Notes: generated by a model not told the origin, from the sequence alone. A stretch of 18,293 nucleotides of DNA from Burkholderiaceae bacterium (GCA_030151165.1 JASLEM010000595.1:1-18293), one strand, 5' to 3'. Shown: positions 7,744 through 16,286, counted from the stretch's first letter. Numbers and translations: made by a program.

Positions 7744-7827
7744 TGAATCCACCAGTTTTAAGGAGGTGGAGGAGACAACTTGCGGTCGGTGCGGAAGAGG
7801 CGTGGCGCCGTGTTCCGAACCAACAAT
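7713..7827 (-). ncRNA. Candidate small RNA with anti-Shine-Dalgarno sequence
   Basis: A predicted transcript of about 115 bases starts near 7827 (promoter at 7834-7862) and ends at the strong terminator at 7713. Its middle carries CUCCUCCACCUCCUU. The last nine bases, CACCUCCUU (plus strand AAGGAGGTG, 7760-7768), match the 3' tail of 16S rRNA that pairs with ribosome-binding sites. The sequence folds as UCCACC / GGUGGA (7765-7770 with 7748-7753) around the loop UCCUUAAAACU, so part of the anti-SD is looped out. A 5' hairpin is also possible (GGTTCGG with CCGACC, enclosing GGCG-CCA-CGCC). From memory, this fits the betaproteobacterial toxic small RNA family, described as carrying anti-SD motifs; I could not run the covariance model. 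Alternative: an ilvA leader or attenuator. Confidence 0.65.
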
Positions 7828-7833
7828 GAAGCC

Positions 7834-7862
7834 AGTCTAGCGCAGCGATTGCTGCGCCGCAA
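7834..7862 (-). promoter_or_regulatory. Sigma70-like promoter of the small RNA
   Basis: On the minus strand, TTGCGG (plus 7857-7862) and TAGACT (plus 7834-7839) are exactly 17 bases apart. The first purine at a suitable distance is the A at 7827. The -35 matches consensus in TTG only. The spacing and the good terminator downstream are what support it. Confidence 0.5.
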
Positions 7863-8047
7863 TAAATCTTCGTTCTCCTCTGTAGGGAGGGGTCTCCAAA
7901 GCCTCCTGGCGGTGCGAAAAGCGCGGTCGTGCACCAAGTTGGACGGGATTTGCGGTGCCCTGGGGCAAGCGGGGCGCCGGCCTGCGTTGCACAATCGACA
8001 CGGCGCAGTCGCGCCCCCTGCAATTTCGCGAATCCCGGGACCTCGAC

Positions 8048-8473
8048 ATGGAATGCACGATCAACTGGCTGCCGGCGAGCGGCATGGCCTTCAGCGCGGA
8101 AACCGGCAGCGGCCACCTGCTGACGATGGACGGCGCGCCGGACGGCGGCGGTCGCAACCTGGCGCCGCGCCCGATGGAGACGTTCCTGGCCGGCGCCGGC
8201 GCCTGCACGGCCTACGACGTGGTGCTGATCCTGCGCCGCGGGCGGCACGACGTCGCGGGCTGCCAGGTCAAGGCCACGGCCGAGCGCGCGAACGAGGATC
8301 CGAAGGTGTTCACGCACCTGCACCTCCATTTTGTCGTCACCGGCCGCGCAATCCCCCCGGCGGCGGTCGAACGCGCCATCACGATGTCGCATGACAAATA
8401 CTGCTCGGCGACCATCATGCTCGGCAAGACGGCCGACATCACGACGAGTTTCGAAGTCGTCGAACCAAGCTGA
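8048..8473 (+). CDS. OsmC-family protein
   Basis: A 141-residue protein of the OsmC/Ohr superfamily. These are small dimeric enzymes, many of which reduce organic hydroperoxides through a cysteine pair. Both family cysteines are present: Cys53 in GAGACTAYDVVLILRR and Cys119 in HDKYCSATIML, with the usual long helix between. The length and the MECTINWLPASGMAF start suit the YhfA-like subgroup rather than Ohr itself, so peroxidase activity is plausible but not shown. The ATG at 8048 has no strong ribosome-binding site (GGGAC at best); upstream in-frame codons from 7955 do not look coding. It converges with coq7, with 41 bases between the stops. No clear promoter is visible upstream. Confidence 0.9.
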   Translation: MECTINWLPASGMAFSAETGSGHLLTMDGAPDGGGRNLAPRPMETFLAGAGACTAYDVVLILRRGRHDVAGCQVKATAERANEDPKVFTHLHLHFVVTGRAIPPAAVERAITMSHDKYCSATIMLGKTADITTSFEVVEPS

Positions 8474-8479
8474 CGGTTT

Positions 8480-8500
8480 TTCGTCGCGAATTCCGACGAA
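8480..8500. terminator. Possible hairpin terminator between osmC-like gene and coq7
   Basis: TTCGTCG-N7-CGACGAA is a perfect 7-base-pair stem between the convergent stops. No T run follows on either strand (the T run precedes it on the plus strand), so it is a weak terminator candidate. Confidence 0.35.
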
Positions 8501-8514
8501 TATCCAGGCGCCTA

Positions 8515-9177
8515 TTAAATGTAGTGCGCCGTGGTCGTCATGACGCGGGCCGCGAGACGCATCGCGGCACGCACCGGCGCCGGCAGTTCGATGCCGCCGG
8601 CCTGCTGTGCGGCGACGGCGTGCGCGGCCTCGTCGGCCTGCATCTGCGCGACGATGGCGCGCGACGCGACGTCCTGCGCGGGCAGTCGTTCGAGATGGCC
8701 GGCGAGATGGTGCTCGACCTGGCGTTCGGTCTCGACGACGAAGCCCAGGCTGACGCGGTCGCCCAGGCGGCCCGCGGCCAGTCCGATGAGGAAGGCGCCG
8801 CCGTACCAGAGCGGGTTGAGCAGGCTCGGGCGATCGCCGAGTTCGTCCAGGCGCGCCTGCGTCCAGGCGAGGTGGTCGATCTCCTCCCGCGCCGCGTGCT
8901 CCATCTGCGCGCGCAGGTCGGCGTTGTCCGTGGCCAGCGCCTGCGCCTGGTAGAGCGCCTGCGCGCAGACCTCGCCGACGTGGTTCACCCGCATCAGCGC
9001 GCCGGACAGCCGCCGCTCCTCGGCGCTGAGCACTTCCAGCGCCGTCGACGGCCCGGACGGCGCCGGTTCCGGGGCGCCACCGGCAGGCGCGGGACGCTCG
9101 GCGCGCGCGCCGCCGGACAGGGTTCGCAGCGCCGCTTCCGCGCCGCACAACCAACGATCGACCAGGCTCAAATCCAT
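8515..9177 (-). CDS. coq7: Demethoxyubiquinone hydroxylase Coq7
   Basis: A 220-residue di-iron hydroxylase of ubiquinone biosynthesis that adds the C6 hydroxyl to demethoxyubiquinone at the inner membrane. All expected iron ligands are visible: Glu69 in [14 protein letters not shown], Glu99 and His102 in REEIDHLAW, Glu151 in [10 protein letters not shown], and Glu183 and His186 in ADEAAHA. The hydrophobic stretch [12 protein letters not shown] (125-136) matches the membrane-docking helix. Bacterial Coq7 in Burkholderiales has this size; residues 25-45 are an Ala/Pro/Gly-rich linker that I judge unconserved. The ATG at 9177 gives the expected N terminus ([10 protein letters not shown]). The frame upstream stays open for over 400 codons antisense to the porin, but that is composition, not coding. 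The gene is divergent from the porin. Confidence 0.96.
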   Translation of the reverse strand: MDLSLVDRWLCGAEAALRTLSGGARAERPAPAGGAPEPAPSGPSTALEVLSAEERRLSGALMRVNHVGEVCAQALYQAQALATDNADLRAQMEHAAREEIDHLAWTQARLDELGDRPSLLNPLWYGGAFLIGLAAGRLGDRVSLGFVVETERQVEHHLAGHLERLPAQDVASRAIVAQMQADEAAHAVAAQQAGGIELPAPVRAAMRLAARVMTTTAHYI

Positions 9178-9311
9178 GGGCGAACGATAACCGATGGACC
9201 CGCGCGAAGCGTCCGAAACCCCGCGCCGACGCGTTGCGCAACAACGTCCGGGCGGCCCCGCGGCGTCGTTGCTGGCAGACAACAGGGCGGCGTGATTTCG
9301 CCGGCGAAGCT

Positions 9312-9340
9312 TTGCACCGGGAGGGTCCGTCTGGTGCAAT
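9312..9340. promoter_or_regulatory. Perfect dyad overlapping the candidate porin promoter
   Basis: TTGCACC-N14-GGTGCAA (9312-9339) is a perfect 7-base inverted repeat. Its arms coincide with a possible promoter, TTGCAC (9312-9317) and TGCAAT (9335-9340), spaced 17 bases apart. That would give the porin mRNA a leader of about 98 bases. The promoter matches are moderate (3/6 and 4/6). It may be an operator, a promoter, or both. Confidence 0.4.
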
Positions 9341-9444
9341 AGCCGAAGCTTCCGAACGGTCGCGGTCTCAGGCGTGAGAATAAGAAATCGCCCCCAGCCG
9401 TGGCTGCAATTGGAATCTCTTGTTAACCCTAGGAGATATTCGCA

Positions 9445-10554
9445 ATGAAAAAGTCGCTGCTCGCTCTCGCAGTGCTCACCGCCGTCACCGGCGCCGCATA
9501 CGCTCAATCGTCGGTCACCATCTACGGCAAGGTCGACCTGGGCCTGGTTCTGGATAGCGGCACCCCTGCTGGCAAGTCCCTCCGTCTGTCCTCCGGCGTG
9601 ACCGGCGGCTCGCGCATCGGCTTCAAGGGCGTCGAAGACCTCGGCGGCGGCTACAAGGCCTCGTTCCAGCTGGAAACCGGCTATTGCGCCGACAGCGCCG
9701 CGGGCGACAAGTTCACCGCGACCAGCAACTCCACGGGCAAGACCGTGACGGACAGCGGTGCGAATTTCTGCACGGGTTCCAACAACTTCATGGGCCGCCA
9801 GGCTCACGGCGACCTGACGGGCGCCTTCGGTGGCCTGAGCGCCGGTCGTCAATACAGCCTCGGGTTCAACAACCTGAGCACGATCGATCCGTTCGGCACC
9901 GGTTTCGCTGGCCAGATCAACAACATCATCGATCCGTCGGGCATCCGCCTGAACAACTCGGTGACGTACGTGACGCCGTCGATCGCCGGCCTGACCGGTG
10001 CCGCTGAAATCGCCTTCGGCGAGCAGACCGGCAACTGGGAAGCCAACCGCGAAACCGGCGCTGCCCTGACGTACGTGAACGGCCCGGCCTATGCCGGCTT
10101 CACGTTCTACCAGGTCGACAACTCCAACGGCGTCGGCTCCTCGCGCAAGAACTACACCCTCGGCGGCACGTACGACTTCGGCGTCGTGAAGATCCACGCC
10201 CTGGCGCAGAAGTCGAGCGGCAGCCCGACCGGCGGCAAGAAGCTGGACGTCCTCGACCTGATGGGCGGCGTGACCGTTCCGTTCGCCGGCGGCCAGATCC
10301 TGGCTTCGTACATCCACCACAACGACCGCACCAACGACGCCATCGCCACCAACACGGGCAACGAAGACTCGAGCCAGTTCGGCGTCGGCTACGTCTACCC
10401 GCTGTCGAAGCGCACGTCGATCTACACGGCCTACGCGCGCATCCACAACGACAACAACGACTTCGGCCACAACGCCGGCTTCACCGTGGGCAACGCCACG
10501 GAAAACGGCGTGGGCACCAAGGGCTTCAACCTGGGCGTCGTCCACAACTTCTGA
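9445..10554 (+). CDS. Gram-negative porin (OmpC-like, betaproteobacterial)
   Basis: A 369-residue outer-membrane general porin. It has a signal peptide ([20 protein letters not shown], cleavage before Gln21), followed by the family's opening strand [14 protein letters not shown]. Alternating beta-strand patterns run throughout, with the typical [20 protein letters not shown] and AGRQYSLG. The C-terminal strand FNLGVVHNF ends in phenylalanine, the assembly signal. A strong ribosome-binding site (AGGAGA) sits before the ATG. Codon use is visibly less extreme than in the neighbours and looks like that of a highly expressed gene. Two cysteines (Cys81, Cys109) lie in what should be an early external loop and could form a disulfide. 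It has its own terminator downstream, so it is probably monocistronic. Confidence 0.95.
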   Translation: MKKSLLALAVLTAVTGAAYAQSSVTIYGKVDLGLVLDSGTPAGKSLRLSSGVTGGSRIGFKGVEDLGGGYKASFQLETGYCADSAAGDKFTATSNSTGKTVTDSGANFCTGSNNFMGRQAHGDLTGAFGGLSAGRQYSLGFNNLSTIDPFGTGFAGQINNIIDPSGIRLNNSVTYVTPSIAGLTGAAEIAFGEQTGNWEANRETGAALTYVNGPAYAGFTFYQVDNSNGVGSSRKNYTLGGTYDFGVVKIHALAQKSSGSPTGGKKLDVLDLMGGVTVPFAGGQILASYIHHNDRTNDAIATNTGNEDSSQFGVGYVYPLSKRTSIYTAYARIHNDNNDFGHNAGFTVGNATENGVGTKGFNLGVVHNF

Positions 10555-10568
10555 TCTTCGGTGGTCTT

Positions 10569-10616
10569 CCCGGCTTCGCGCCGGGCACCGGATCGGCGCT
10601 CCGCCTCGCGCGGAGC
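10569..10616 (+). repeat. Two tandem hairpins in the porin 3' UTR
   Basis: CCCGGC-TTCGC-GCCGGG (10569-10585) and GCTCCGC-CTCGC-GCGGAGC (10598-10616) are perfect stems of 6 and 7 base pairs, directly before the terminator. They may protect the abundant mRNA from 3' decay. Confidence 0.6.
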
Positions 10617-10620
10617 CACG

Positions 10621-10648
10621 AAAGGCTCGTCTTCGGACGGGCCTTTTT
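10621..10648 (+). terminator. Intrinsic terminator of the porin gene
   Basis: An 11-base-pair stem, AAAGGCTCGTC / GACGGGCCTTT (one G-U pair), with a UUCG tetraloop; the 3' arm runs straight into the TTTTT tract (10644-10648). This is a classic Rho-independent terminator, 67 bases after the porin stop. Confidence 0.92.
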
Positions 10649-10734
10649 CATTTCCGGCGCGCCGCGCGCGAAGCCCGCGCGACGCAAGGTAAGCCCGGGG
10701 TGGGCGGCGTTTCATTGCAGTTATTCTTGACGCG

Positions 10735-11748
10735 ATGCTGTCGTTCATCCTCCGTCGATTCGGCCAGGCCGTGCTCGTGCTGCTGGTCGTCGGGATGGGT
10801 GCGTTCGCGCTGTTCCAGTACGTGGGCGATCCGGTCAACAACATGGTCGGCCAGGACGCGACGCTCGAGCAGCGCCAGCAACTGCGCAGCGACCTCGGCC
10901 TCGACCGCTCCGCGCCGCTGCAGTTCGCGCGCTTCGTGGGCCATGCGCTGCACGGCGACTTCGGCGTCAGCCTGCGCCAGGGTCGCGAGGTATCCGTGCT
11001 GATCGCCGAGCGCCTGCCGGCGACGCTGGAGCTGTCGATCGCCGCGGCCATCATCGCGACGGTGTTCGGCATACCGTTGGGCGTATTCACCGCGTTGCGG
11101 CGGCGCCATTGGGACGCGCAGGTCGCGATGATCGTCTCGCTGCTGGGCGTCTCGCTGCCCGGCTTCCTGGTCGGGATCCTGCTGATCGAAGGGTTCGCGG
11201 TGCTGCTCGGCTGGCTTCCGAGCTCCGGCCGCGGCGCCACGGTGCAGGTCGGCGACTGGAGCACCGGCCTGCTGACGGTGGACGGCTGGCGCCATCTGGT
11301 GCTGCCGGCGATCGCGTTGTCGCTCTACCAGCTGACGCTCGTGATGCGCCTGGTGCGCGCCGAGATGCTCGAGGTGCTGCGCTCCGACTACATCAAGTTC
11401 GCGCGCGCCCGCGGCCTGCCGGACCGCATCGTCCATTTCCGCCACGCGCTGCGCAACACGCTGATCCCGGTGCTGACGATCTCCGGCCTGCAGTTCGGCA
11501 GCCTCGTCGCGTTCTCGATAATCACCGAGACGGTGTTCGCGTGGCCCGGCATGGGCAGCCTGTTCATCCAGGCCGTGCAGTTCGCGGACGTGCCGGTGAT
11601 GGCCGCCTACCTGTGCCTGATCGCGGTCGTCTTCGTCGTGATCAACCTGGTCGTCGACCTGCTCTACGTCGCGGTCGACCCGCGGCTGCGAGGACGCGGG
11701 GCCGCGGCGTCGGGCGCGAGCGCGGGCGCCGGCGGGGTCGGCCGATGA
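10735..11748 (+). CDS. dppB: Dipeptide/oligopeptide/nickel ABC transporter permease (DppB-like)
   Basis: A 337-residue inner-membrane permease of the peptide/nickel importer family (DppB, OppB, GsiC, NikB). It starts MLSFILRRFGQAVLVLLVVG, the usual first membrane segment. The family's GDP at 31-33 follows, then a periplasmic domain with LRSDLGLDR and HGDFGVSL. Five more membrane segments follow, and the coupling (EAA) loop reads SDYIKFARARGLPDRIVHFRHALRNTLIP near 217-245. It opens a four-gene operon and ends in an ATGA overlap with the next permease. A TATTCT 7 bases before the ATG hints at a leaderless or short-leader mRNA, without a good -35. No substrate-binding protein gene is next to it here, so the substrate is open; the gene symbol is by family only. 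Confidence 0.88.
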   Translation: MLSFILRRFGQAVLVLLVVGMGAFALFQYVGDPVNNMVGQDATLEQRQQLRSDLGLDRSAPLQFARFVGHALHGDFGVSLRQGREVSVLIAERLPATLELSIAAAIIATVFGIPLGVFTALRRRHWDAQVAMIVSLLGVSLPGFLVGILLIEGFAVLLGWLPSSGRGATVQVGDWSTGLLTVDGWRHLVLPAIALSLYQLTLVMRLVRAEMLEVLRSDYIKFARARGLPDRIVHFRHALRNTLIPVLTISGLQFGSLVAFSIITETVFAWPGMGSLFIQAVQFADVPVMAAYLCLIAVVFVVINLVVDLLYVAVDPRLRGRGAAASGASAGAGGVGR

Positions 11749-12710
11749 GCGAACGCGCCGCGCCCGCGCGCTCGCAAGCCGTCGATGCGGTGGCGCGGCG
11801 GCCGTCGCGTTTCGAGCGGTTCGTCGGCAGCGATCTCTGGTTCGACTTCGTCCATTCGCCGGTCGCGCTGGTCGCCGCGACGCTCGCGATCGTCTGCCTC
11901 GTCTGCGCGTTCGGCGCGCCGCTGATCGCGCCGCATGATCCGTTCGACCTGTCGACGCTCGACCTCAACAACTCGCACCTGCCGCCGGCATGGATGGCGG
12001 ACGGCCGCGCGACCTACGTGCTCGGCACCGACGACCAGGGCCGCGACATGCTCTCCGCCATCATGTACGGCGCGCGCGTCTCGCTGGTGGTGGGGCTCGC
12101 GTCGGTCGCGCTGTCCATGCTGTTCGGCGTCAGCGTCGGGCTCGTGGCGGGCTTCGTCGGTGGCGTGCTGGACGCCGCGCTGATGCGGCTGTGCGACGTC
12201 ATGCTCTCGTTCCCGCCGATCCTCGTCGCGCTGCTGATCGATGGCGTCGGCCGCGTCGTCTTCCCGCAGACGCGCGACCTGGTCGCCTTCGGCGTGCTGA
12301 TCTTCGCGATCGCCGCGACCGACTGGGTGCGCTACGCGCGCACGGTGCGCGGGTTGACGCTGGTCGAGCGCCACAAGGAATACGTGCAGGCCGCGCGGCT
12401 GATCGGCGTGTCGCGGCTGCGCATCCTGCGCCGGCACGTGCTGCCCAACGTGCTCGGGCCGGTGCTGGTGCTCGCGACGATCCAGGTCGGCCAGGCGATC
12501 ATCACGGAGGCGACGCTGTCCTTCCTCGGCGTGGGCGTGCCGCCGACGACGCCGTCGCTCGGGACGCTGATCCGCAACGGCAACGACTTCCTCTACGCCG
12601 GCGAACTGTGGATCACGGTGTTCCCCGGCGTCGCGCTGGTGCTGATCGCGATGAGCGTGAACCTGCTGGGCGACTGGCTGCGCGACGCGTTGAATCCGAG
12701 GCTTCGATGA
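11745..12710 (+). CDS. dppC: Dipeptide/oligopeptide/nickel ABC transporter permease (DppC-like)
   Basis: A 321-residue second permease of the importer, pairing with the DppB-like subunit. It has the DppC-type cytoplasmic N terminus and a first membrane segment at about 40-62. The conserved LGTDDQGRDMLSAIMYGARVS (split only for reading) lies at 93-113. The coupling loop HKEYVQAARLIGVSRLRILRRHVLPN runs from 210 to 235, and the family's TEATLSFLGVGVPP is at 254-267. The ATG at 11745 overlaps the previous stop (ATGA), and its own stop overlaps the next start the same way, so translation is coupled through the operon. Length and order (B, C, D, F) are standard for peptide importers. Confidence 0.9.
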   Translation: MSERAAPARSQAVDAVARRPSRFERFVGSDLWFDFVHSPVALVAATLAIVCLVCAFGAPLIAPHDPFDLSTLDLNNSHLPPAWMADGRATYVLGTDDQGRDMLSAIMYGARVSLVVGLASVALSMLFGVSVGLVAGFVGGVLDAALMRLCDVMLSFPPILVALLIDGVGRVVFPQTRDLVAFGVLIFAIAATDWVRYARTVRGLTLVERHKEYVQAARLIGVSRLRILRRHVLPNVLGPVLVLATIQVGQAIITEATLSFLGVGVPPTTPSLGTLIRNGNDFLYAGELWITVFPGVALVLIAMSVNLLGDWLRDALNPRLR

Positions 12711-13683
12711 CGGCGCCGCTGCTCGAGGTGCGCGAGCTGCGCGTCGACTTCCCGACCCGCCGCGGCTCGCTGCGCGCGCTCGACGGCGTGTCGTTCGACA
12801 TCGCGCCGGGCGAGATCCTCGGCGTCGTCGGCGAATCGGGCGCCGGCAAGTCGCTGACCGGCGCCGCGATCATCGGCCTGATCGATCCGCCGGGTCACGT
12901 GAGCGGCGGCGAGATCCTGCTGGACGGCCAGCGCATCGACGACCTCGCGCCCGAAGCGATGCGGCGGCTGCGCGGCAAGCAGATCGGCGCGATCTTCCAG
13001 GATCCGCTGACGTCGCTGAACCCGCTGCACACGGTCGGCCGCCAGCTCGTCGAGACGCTGCGCACGCACCTGCCGCTGGGCGCGACCGAGGCGCGCGCCC
13101 GCGCGATCGAGCTGCTGCGCCAGACCGGCATCCCGGCGCCCGAGACGCGCGTCGACCAGTATCCGCACGAGTTCTCCGGCGGCATGCGCCAGCGGGCGGT
13201 GATCGCACTCGCGCTCGCCGGCGAGCCGCGGCTGATCATCGCGGACGAACCGACGACAGCGCTCGACGTCGTCGTGCAGGCGCAGATCATCGCGCTGCTG
13301 CGCCAGGTCTCGCAGGCGCGCGGCACGGCGGTGATGCTGATCACGCACGACATGGGCGTCATCGCCGAGACCTGCGACCGCGTCGCCGTGATGTACGCGG
13401 GGCGTGTCGTGGAGATCGGGCCGGTGCAGGAGGTGATCCATCGCCCCGCGCATCCGTACACGGCCGGCCTGATGGCCTCGGTGCCCACGCTCGACGCGGC
13501 CGAGGGTCGGCTCGCGCAGATCGAGGGCGCGCTGCCGCGGCTCGGCGAGATCCCGTCCGGCTGCGCGTTCCACCCGCGCTGCCCGAAGGCGAGCCCGAAG
13601 TGCGAGGCCGAGCGGCCGGAGCTCGCGCTCGTCGGCCGCACGCGCGCGGCGTGCTGGTGGCCGCTCGTCGACGGGACGATGTC

Positions 13684-13687
<4 letters not shown>
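12707..13687 (+). CDS. dppD: Peptide ABC transporter ATP-binding protein (DppD-like)
   Basis: A 326-residue importer ATPase. Motifs: Walker A GESGAGKSLT (42-51), Q-loop FQDPLTSLNP (97-106), signature EFSGGMRQR (155-163), Walker B LIIADEPT (176-183) and switch His214 in ITHDMG. The C-terminal oligopeptide-transporter domain has HPYTAGL and the cysteine motif CAFHPRCP with two later cysteines (Cys286, 292, 299, 316). In DppD-type subunits such cysteines are reported to bind a [4Fe-4S] cluster. It joins both neighbours by ATGA overlaps. Its intact RVAVMYAGRVVE region (GTCGCCGTGATGTAC at 13382-13396) is a useful in-window reference for the damaged copy in the next gene. Confidence 0.92.
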
Positions 13688-14731
<1,044 letters not shown>

Positions 14732-14744
14732 ACGCGGGCGCCGC

Positions 14745-14987
14745 CTACTTGCCGGGCGAGACGACGCCGGTGGGCGCGGGCACGGGCTCTTCGGTGGGCA
14801 TCGGCGGCACCGCGGGCGGCGGCGGCATGCGGTCTTCGGACTCGGGCGAGCTCGGAACGTGTGCGGCCGGCCGCGCCGACGTGCCCTGCGTGGCGGGCAG
14901 GAACAGCGGGCCCTTCTGGCCGCAGCCGGCGAGCAGCGACAGCGCGGCCGCGCCTGCGACGACGGCACCGAGCGCGAGCGCGCGCAT
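14745..14987 (-). CDS. lptM: LptM/YifL-family small lipoprotein
   Basis: An 80-residue outer-membrane lipoprotein. The signal peptide (MRALALGAVVAGAAALSLLAG) ends in a lipobox with Cys22 as the lipidated residue (LLAGC). It is followed at once by the family signature GQKGPLFLP (23-31). The rest is Pro/Ser/Glu-rich and probably unstructured. LptM of E. coli helps mature the LPS translocon LptDE; the role here is by family. The ATG at 14987 has a GGAGGG ribosome-binding site upstream (11-base spacing). It is divergent from cyaY (97-base gap), the usual pairing. Its stop is only 13 bases from that of the dppF-like gene, which converges on it; lysA, often next to this gene in relatives, is not there. 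Confidence 0.9.
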   Translation of the reverse strand: MRALALGAVVAGAAALSLLAGCGQKGPLFLPATQGTSARPAAHVPSSPESEDRMPPPPAVPPMPTEEPVPAPTGVVSPGK

Positions 14988-15084
14988 CGATCCGCGTCCC
15001 TCCAAGACTGCGCCGGGCGCAGGGGGGCGGCGCGCCGCTAAACTCGATGCCGGACATTCATTCATCAGACGGATTCTATCGACC

Positions 15085-15435
15085 ATGGCGACTTCGACGT
15101 TGCACGACACCGAGTACCACGATGCGGCGGACCGCCTGCTCGCCGCCATCGAGCGCCAGTGCGACGAGTGGCTGCAGCAGGGCGTGATCGACATCGACTC
15201 GAACCGCGCCGGCAGCCTGCTCGAGCTCGCGTTCCCGAACGGCAGCAGGATCGTCGTCAACAAGCAGCCGCCGCTGCAGGAGATCTGGCTCGCGGCGCGC
15301 CAGGGCGGCTACCACTTCAAGTTCTCGGACGGCCGCTGGCGCGACACGCGCGACGGCGTCGACTTCTTCGTGCGCCTGTCCGACGAAGCCGGCCTGCAGG
15401 GCGGACGCCCGTTGCCCTTCGTTTCCGCGGCCTGA
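15085..15435 (+). CDS. cyaY: Frataxin homologue CyaY
   Basis: A 116-residue frataxin-family protein that binds iron and tunes IscS-driven iron-sulfur cluster assembly in the cytoplasm. The acidic first helix is visible (EYHDAADRLLAAIERQCDEWL, 10-30, split only for reading), with DIDSN and LLELAFPNGSRIVVNKQPPLQEIWLA following. The conserved surface GGYHFKF sits at 74-80. Length is normal. The ATG at 15085 starts MATSTLHDTEYH as in relatives. It is divergent from lptM and only 19 bases upstream of the DJ-1-like gene, so the two plus-strand genes may share a transcript. The frameshifted dppF frame happens to run into cyaY in phase, with no stop between them. Confidence 0.95.
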   Translation: MATSTLHDTEYHDAADRLLAAIERQCDEWLQQGVIDIDSNRAGSLLELAFPNGSRIVVNKQPPLQEIWLAARQGGYHFKFSDGRWRDTRDGVDFFVRLSDEAGLQGGRPLPFVSAA

Positions 15436-15454
15436 GAACGCCGGCGCGCGACCC

Positions 15455-16237
15455 GTGGCGACGATCCTGATCCCCTTGCCGCGGCTCGATTTCGATCCGT
15501 CCGAGGCCGGCATCCCCTGGCGCGTGCTCACCGAGGCCGGCCATCGCTGCGTCTTCGCGACGCCCGGCGGCGTGCGCGCCCAGGCCGACCCGCGCATGCT
15601 GAAGGGCACCGACCTCGGCCTGCTCGCGCCGATGCTGCGCGCGCAGGCGAACGCGGTCGCCGACCACGACCGCATGGCGAGCTCCCCCGAGTTCACGAAG
15701 CCGCTGGCGTGGTCCGACATCGCCACCGGCGTGCGGGCCGGCCTCTTCGACGCGTTGCTGCTGCCCGGCGGCCATGCGCCGGGCATGCGCGAGTACCTCG
15801 AGTCGCCGGTGCTGCAGTCGGCGGTGGCGGCGTTCTTCGCGGCCGACAAGCCGGTCGCGGCGATCTGCCACGGCGCGGTGCTCGTCGCGCGCTCGACAGC
15901 GATCCACGGCACCGACGCGGGCCGCAGCGTGTTGTACGGACGCCGCACCACCGGCCTGACGCGCCAGCTCGAGATGCTCGCCTGGCGACTGACGCGCCGA
16001 CGCCTCGGCGACTACTACCGCACCTATCCGCAGACGGTGCAGGACGAGGTCAGCGCTTCGTTACGTTCGCCGCTTGACTTTCTGGCCGGGCCGCCAGCTC
16101 TGCTGCGGGATTCCGACCGACTGCGCCGCGTCGGCTTCACCGTGCGCGACGGCCGCTACCTCTCGGCGCGCTGGCCCGGCGACGCGCACCGCTTCGCGCA
16201 CGAATTCGCTGCGATGCTGGACGAGCCGCGCGCCTGA
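15455..16237 (+). CDS. DJ-1/PfpI-family protein (type 1 glutamine amidotransferase-like)
   Basis: A 260-residue protein of the DJ-1/PfpI superfamily, whose members include glyoxalases, deglycase-like enzymes, proteases and chaperones. The nucleophile elbow is Cys138-His139 in AAICHGAVLV, and Glu17 near the N terminus (SEAGIPWRVL) matches the acid that pairs with it. LLLPGGHAPGMREYL (101-115) is the conserved loop after the third strand. The start is GTG at 15455 (MATILIPLP), with no clear ribosome-binding site; no better start exists before the cyaY stop. It follows cyaY by 19 bases. The C-terminal third (about 175-260), with its Arg-rich helix, extends beyond the core domain. The biochemical role cannot be called from sequence. 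Confidence 0.85.
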   Translation: MATILIPLPRLDFDPSEAGIPWRVLTEAGHRCVFATPGGVRAQADPRMLKGTDLGLLAPMLRAQANAVADHDRMASSPEFTKPLAWSDIATGVRAGLFDALLLPGGHAPGMREYLESPVLQSAVAAFFAADKPVAAICHGAVLVARSTAIHGTDAGRSVLYGRRTTGLTRQLEMLAWRLTRRRLGDYYRTYPQTVQDEVSASLRSPLDFLAGPPALLRDSDRLRRVGFTVRDGRYLSARWPGDAHRFAHEFAAMLDEPRA

Positions 16238-16243
16238 GCGTCG

Positions 16244-16272
16244 CGCGCGCCGGCGGAAGCAACCGGCGCGCG
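16244..16272. terminator. Strong GC hairpin between convergent genes
   Basis: CGCGCGCCGG-N9-CCGGCGCGCG, a perfect 10-base-pair stem, fills most of the 49-base gap between the DJ-1-like stop and the PBP1A stop. There is no T tract, so it is not a classic intrinsic terminator, but it could block convergent transcripts in both directions. Confidence 0.45.
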
Positions 16273-16286
16273 GGCCGGGCCGGGCC

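Noticed and set aside
7758..7994. Minus-strand 78-codon frame ending in Ser-Pro-Pro-Pro-Pro.
   Set aside because: Its ATG lies upstream of the predicted small RNA promoter, there is no ribosome-binding site, and the composition is not protein-like. It is kept only as a part of the attenuator alternative.
7760..8394. Perfect Shine-Dalgarno AAGGAGGTG on the plus strand followed 11 bases later by TTG (7780) and an open frame of 204 codons.
   Set aside because: The frame runs into the osmC-like gene out of phase and its translation is Arg-rich with no family pattern. The SD is better explained as the complement of the small RNA's anti-SD.
9250..9280. Imperfect inverted repeat around CAACAACG and CGTCGTTG in the coq7-porin gap.
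   Set aside because: One mismatch, a long GC-rich loop, and no T tract; not convincing as a terminator or operator.
9178..10545. Very long open frame antisense to the porin, continuous with coq7.
   Set aside because: Stop-free antisense frames are common in GC-rich genes with strong codon bias. Coq7 family members begin at the [10 protein letters not shown] start.
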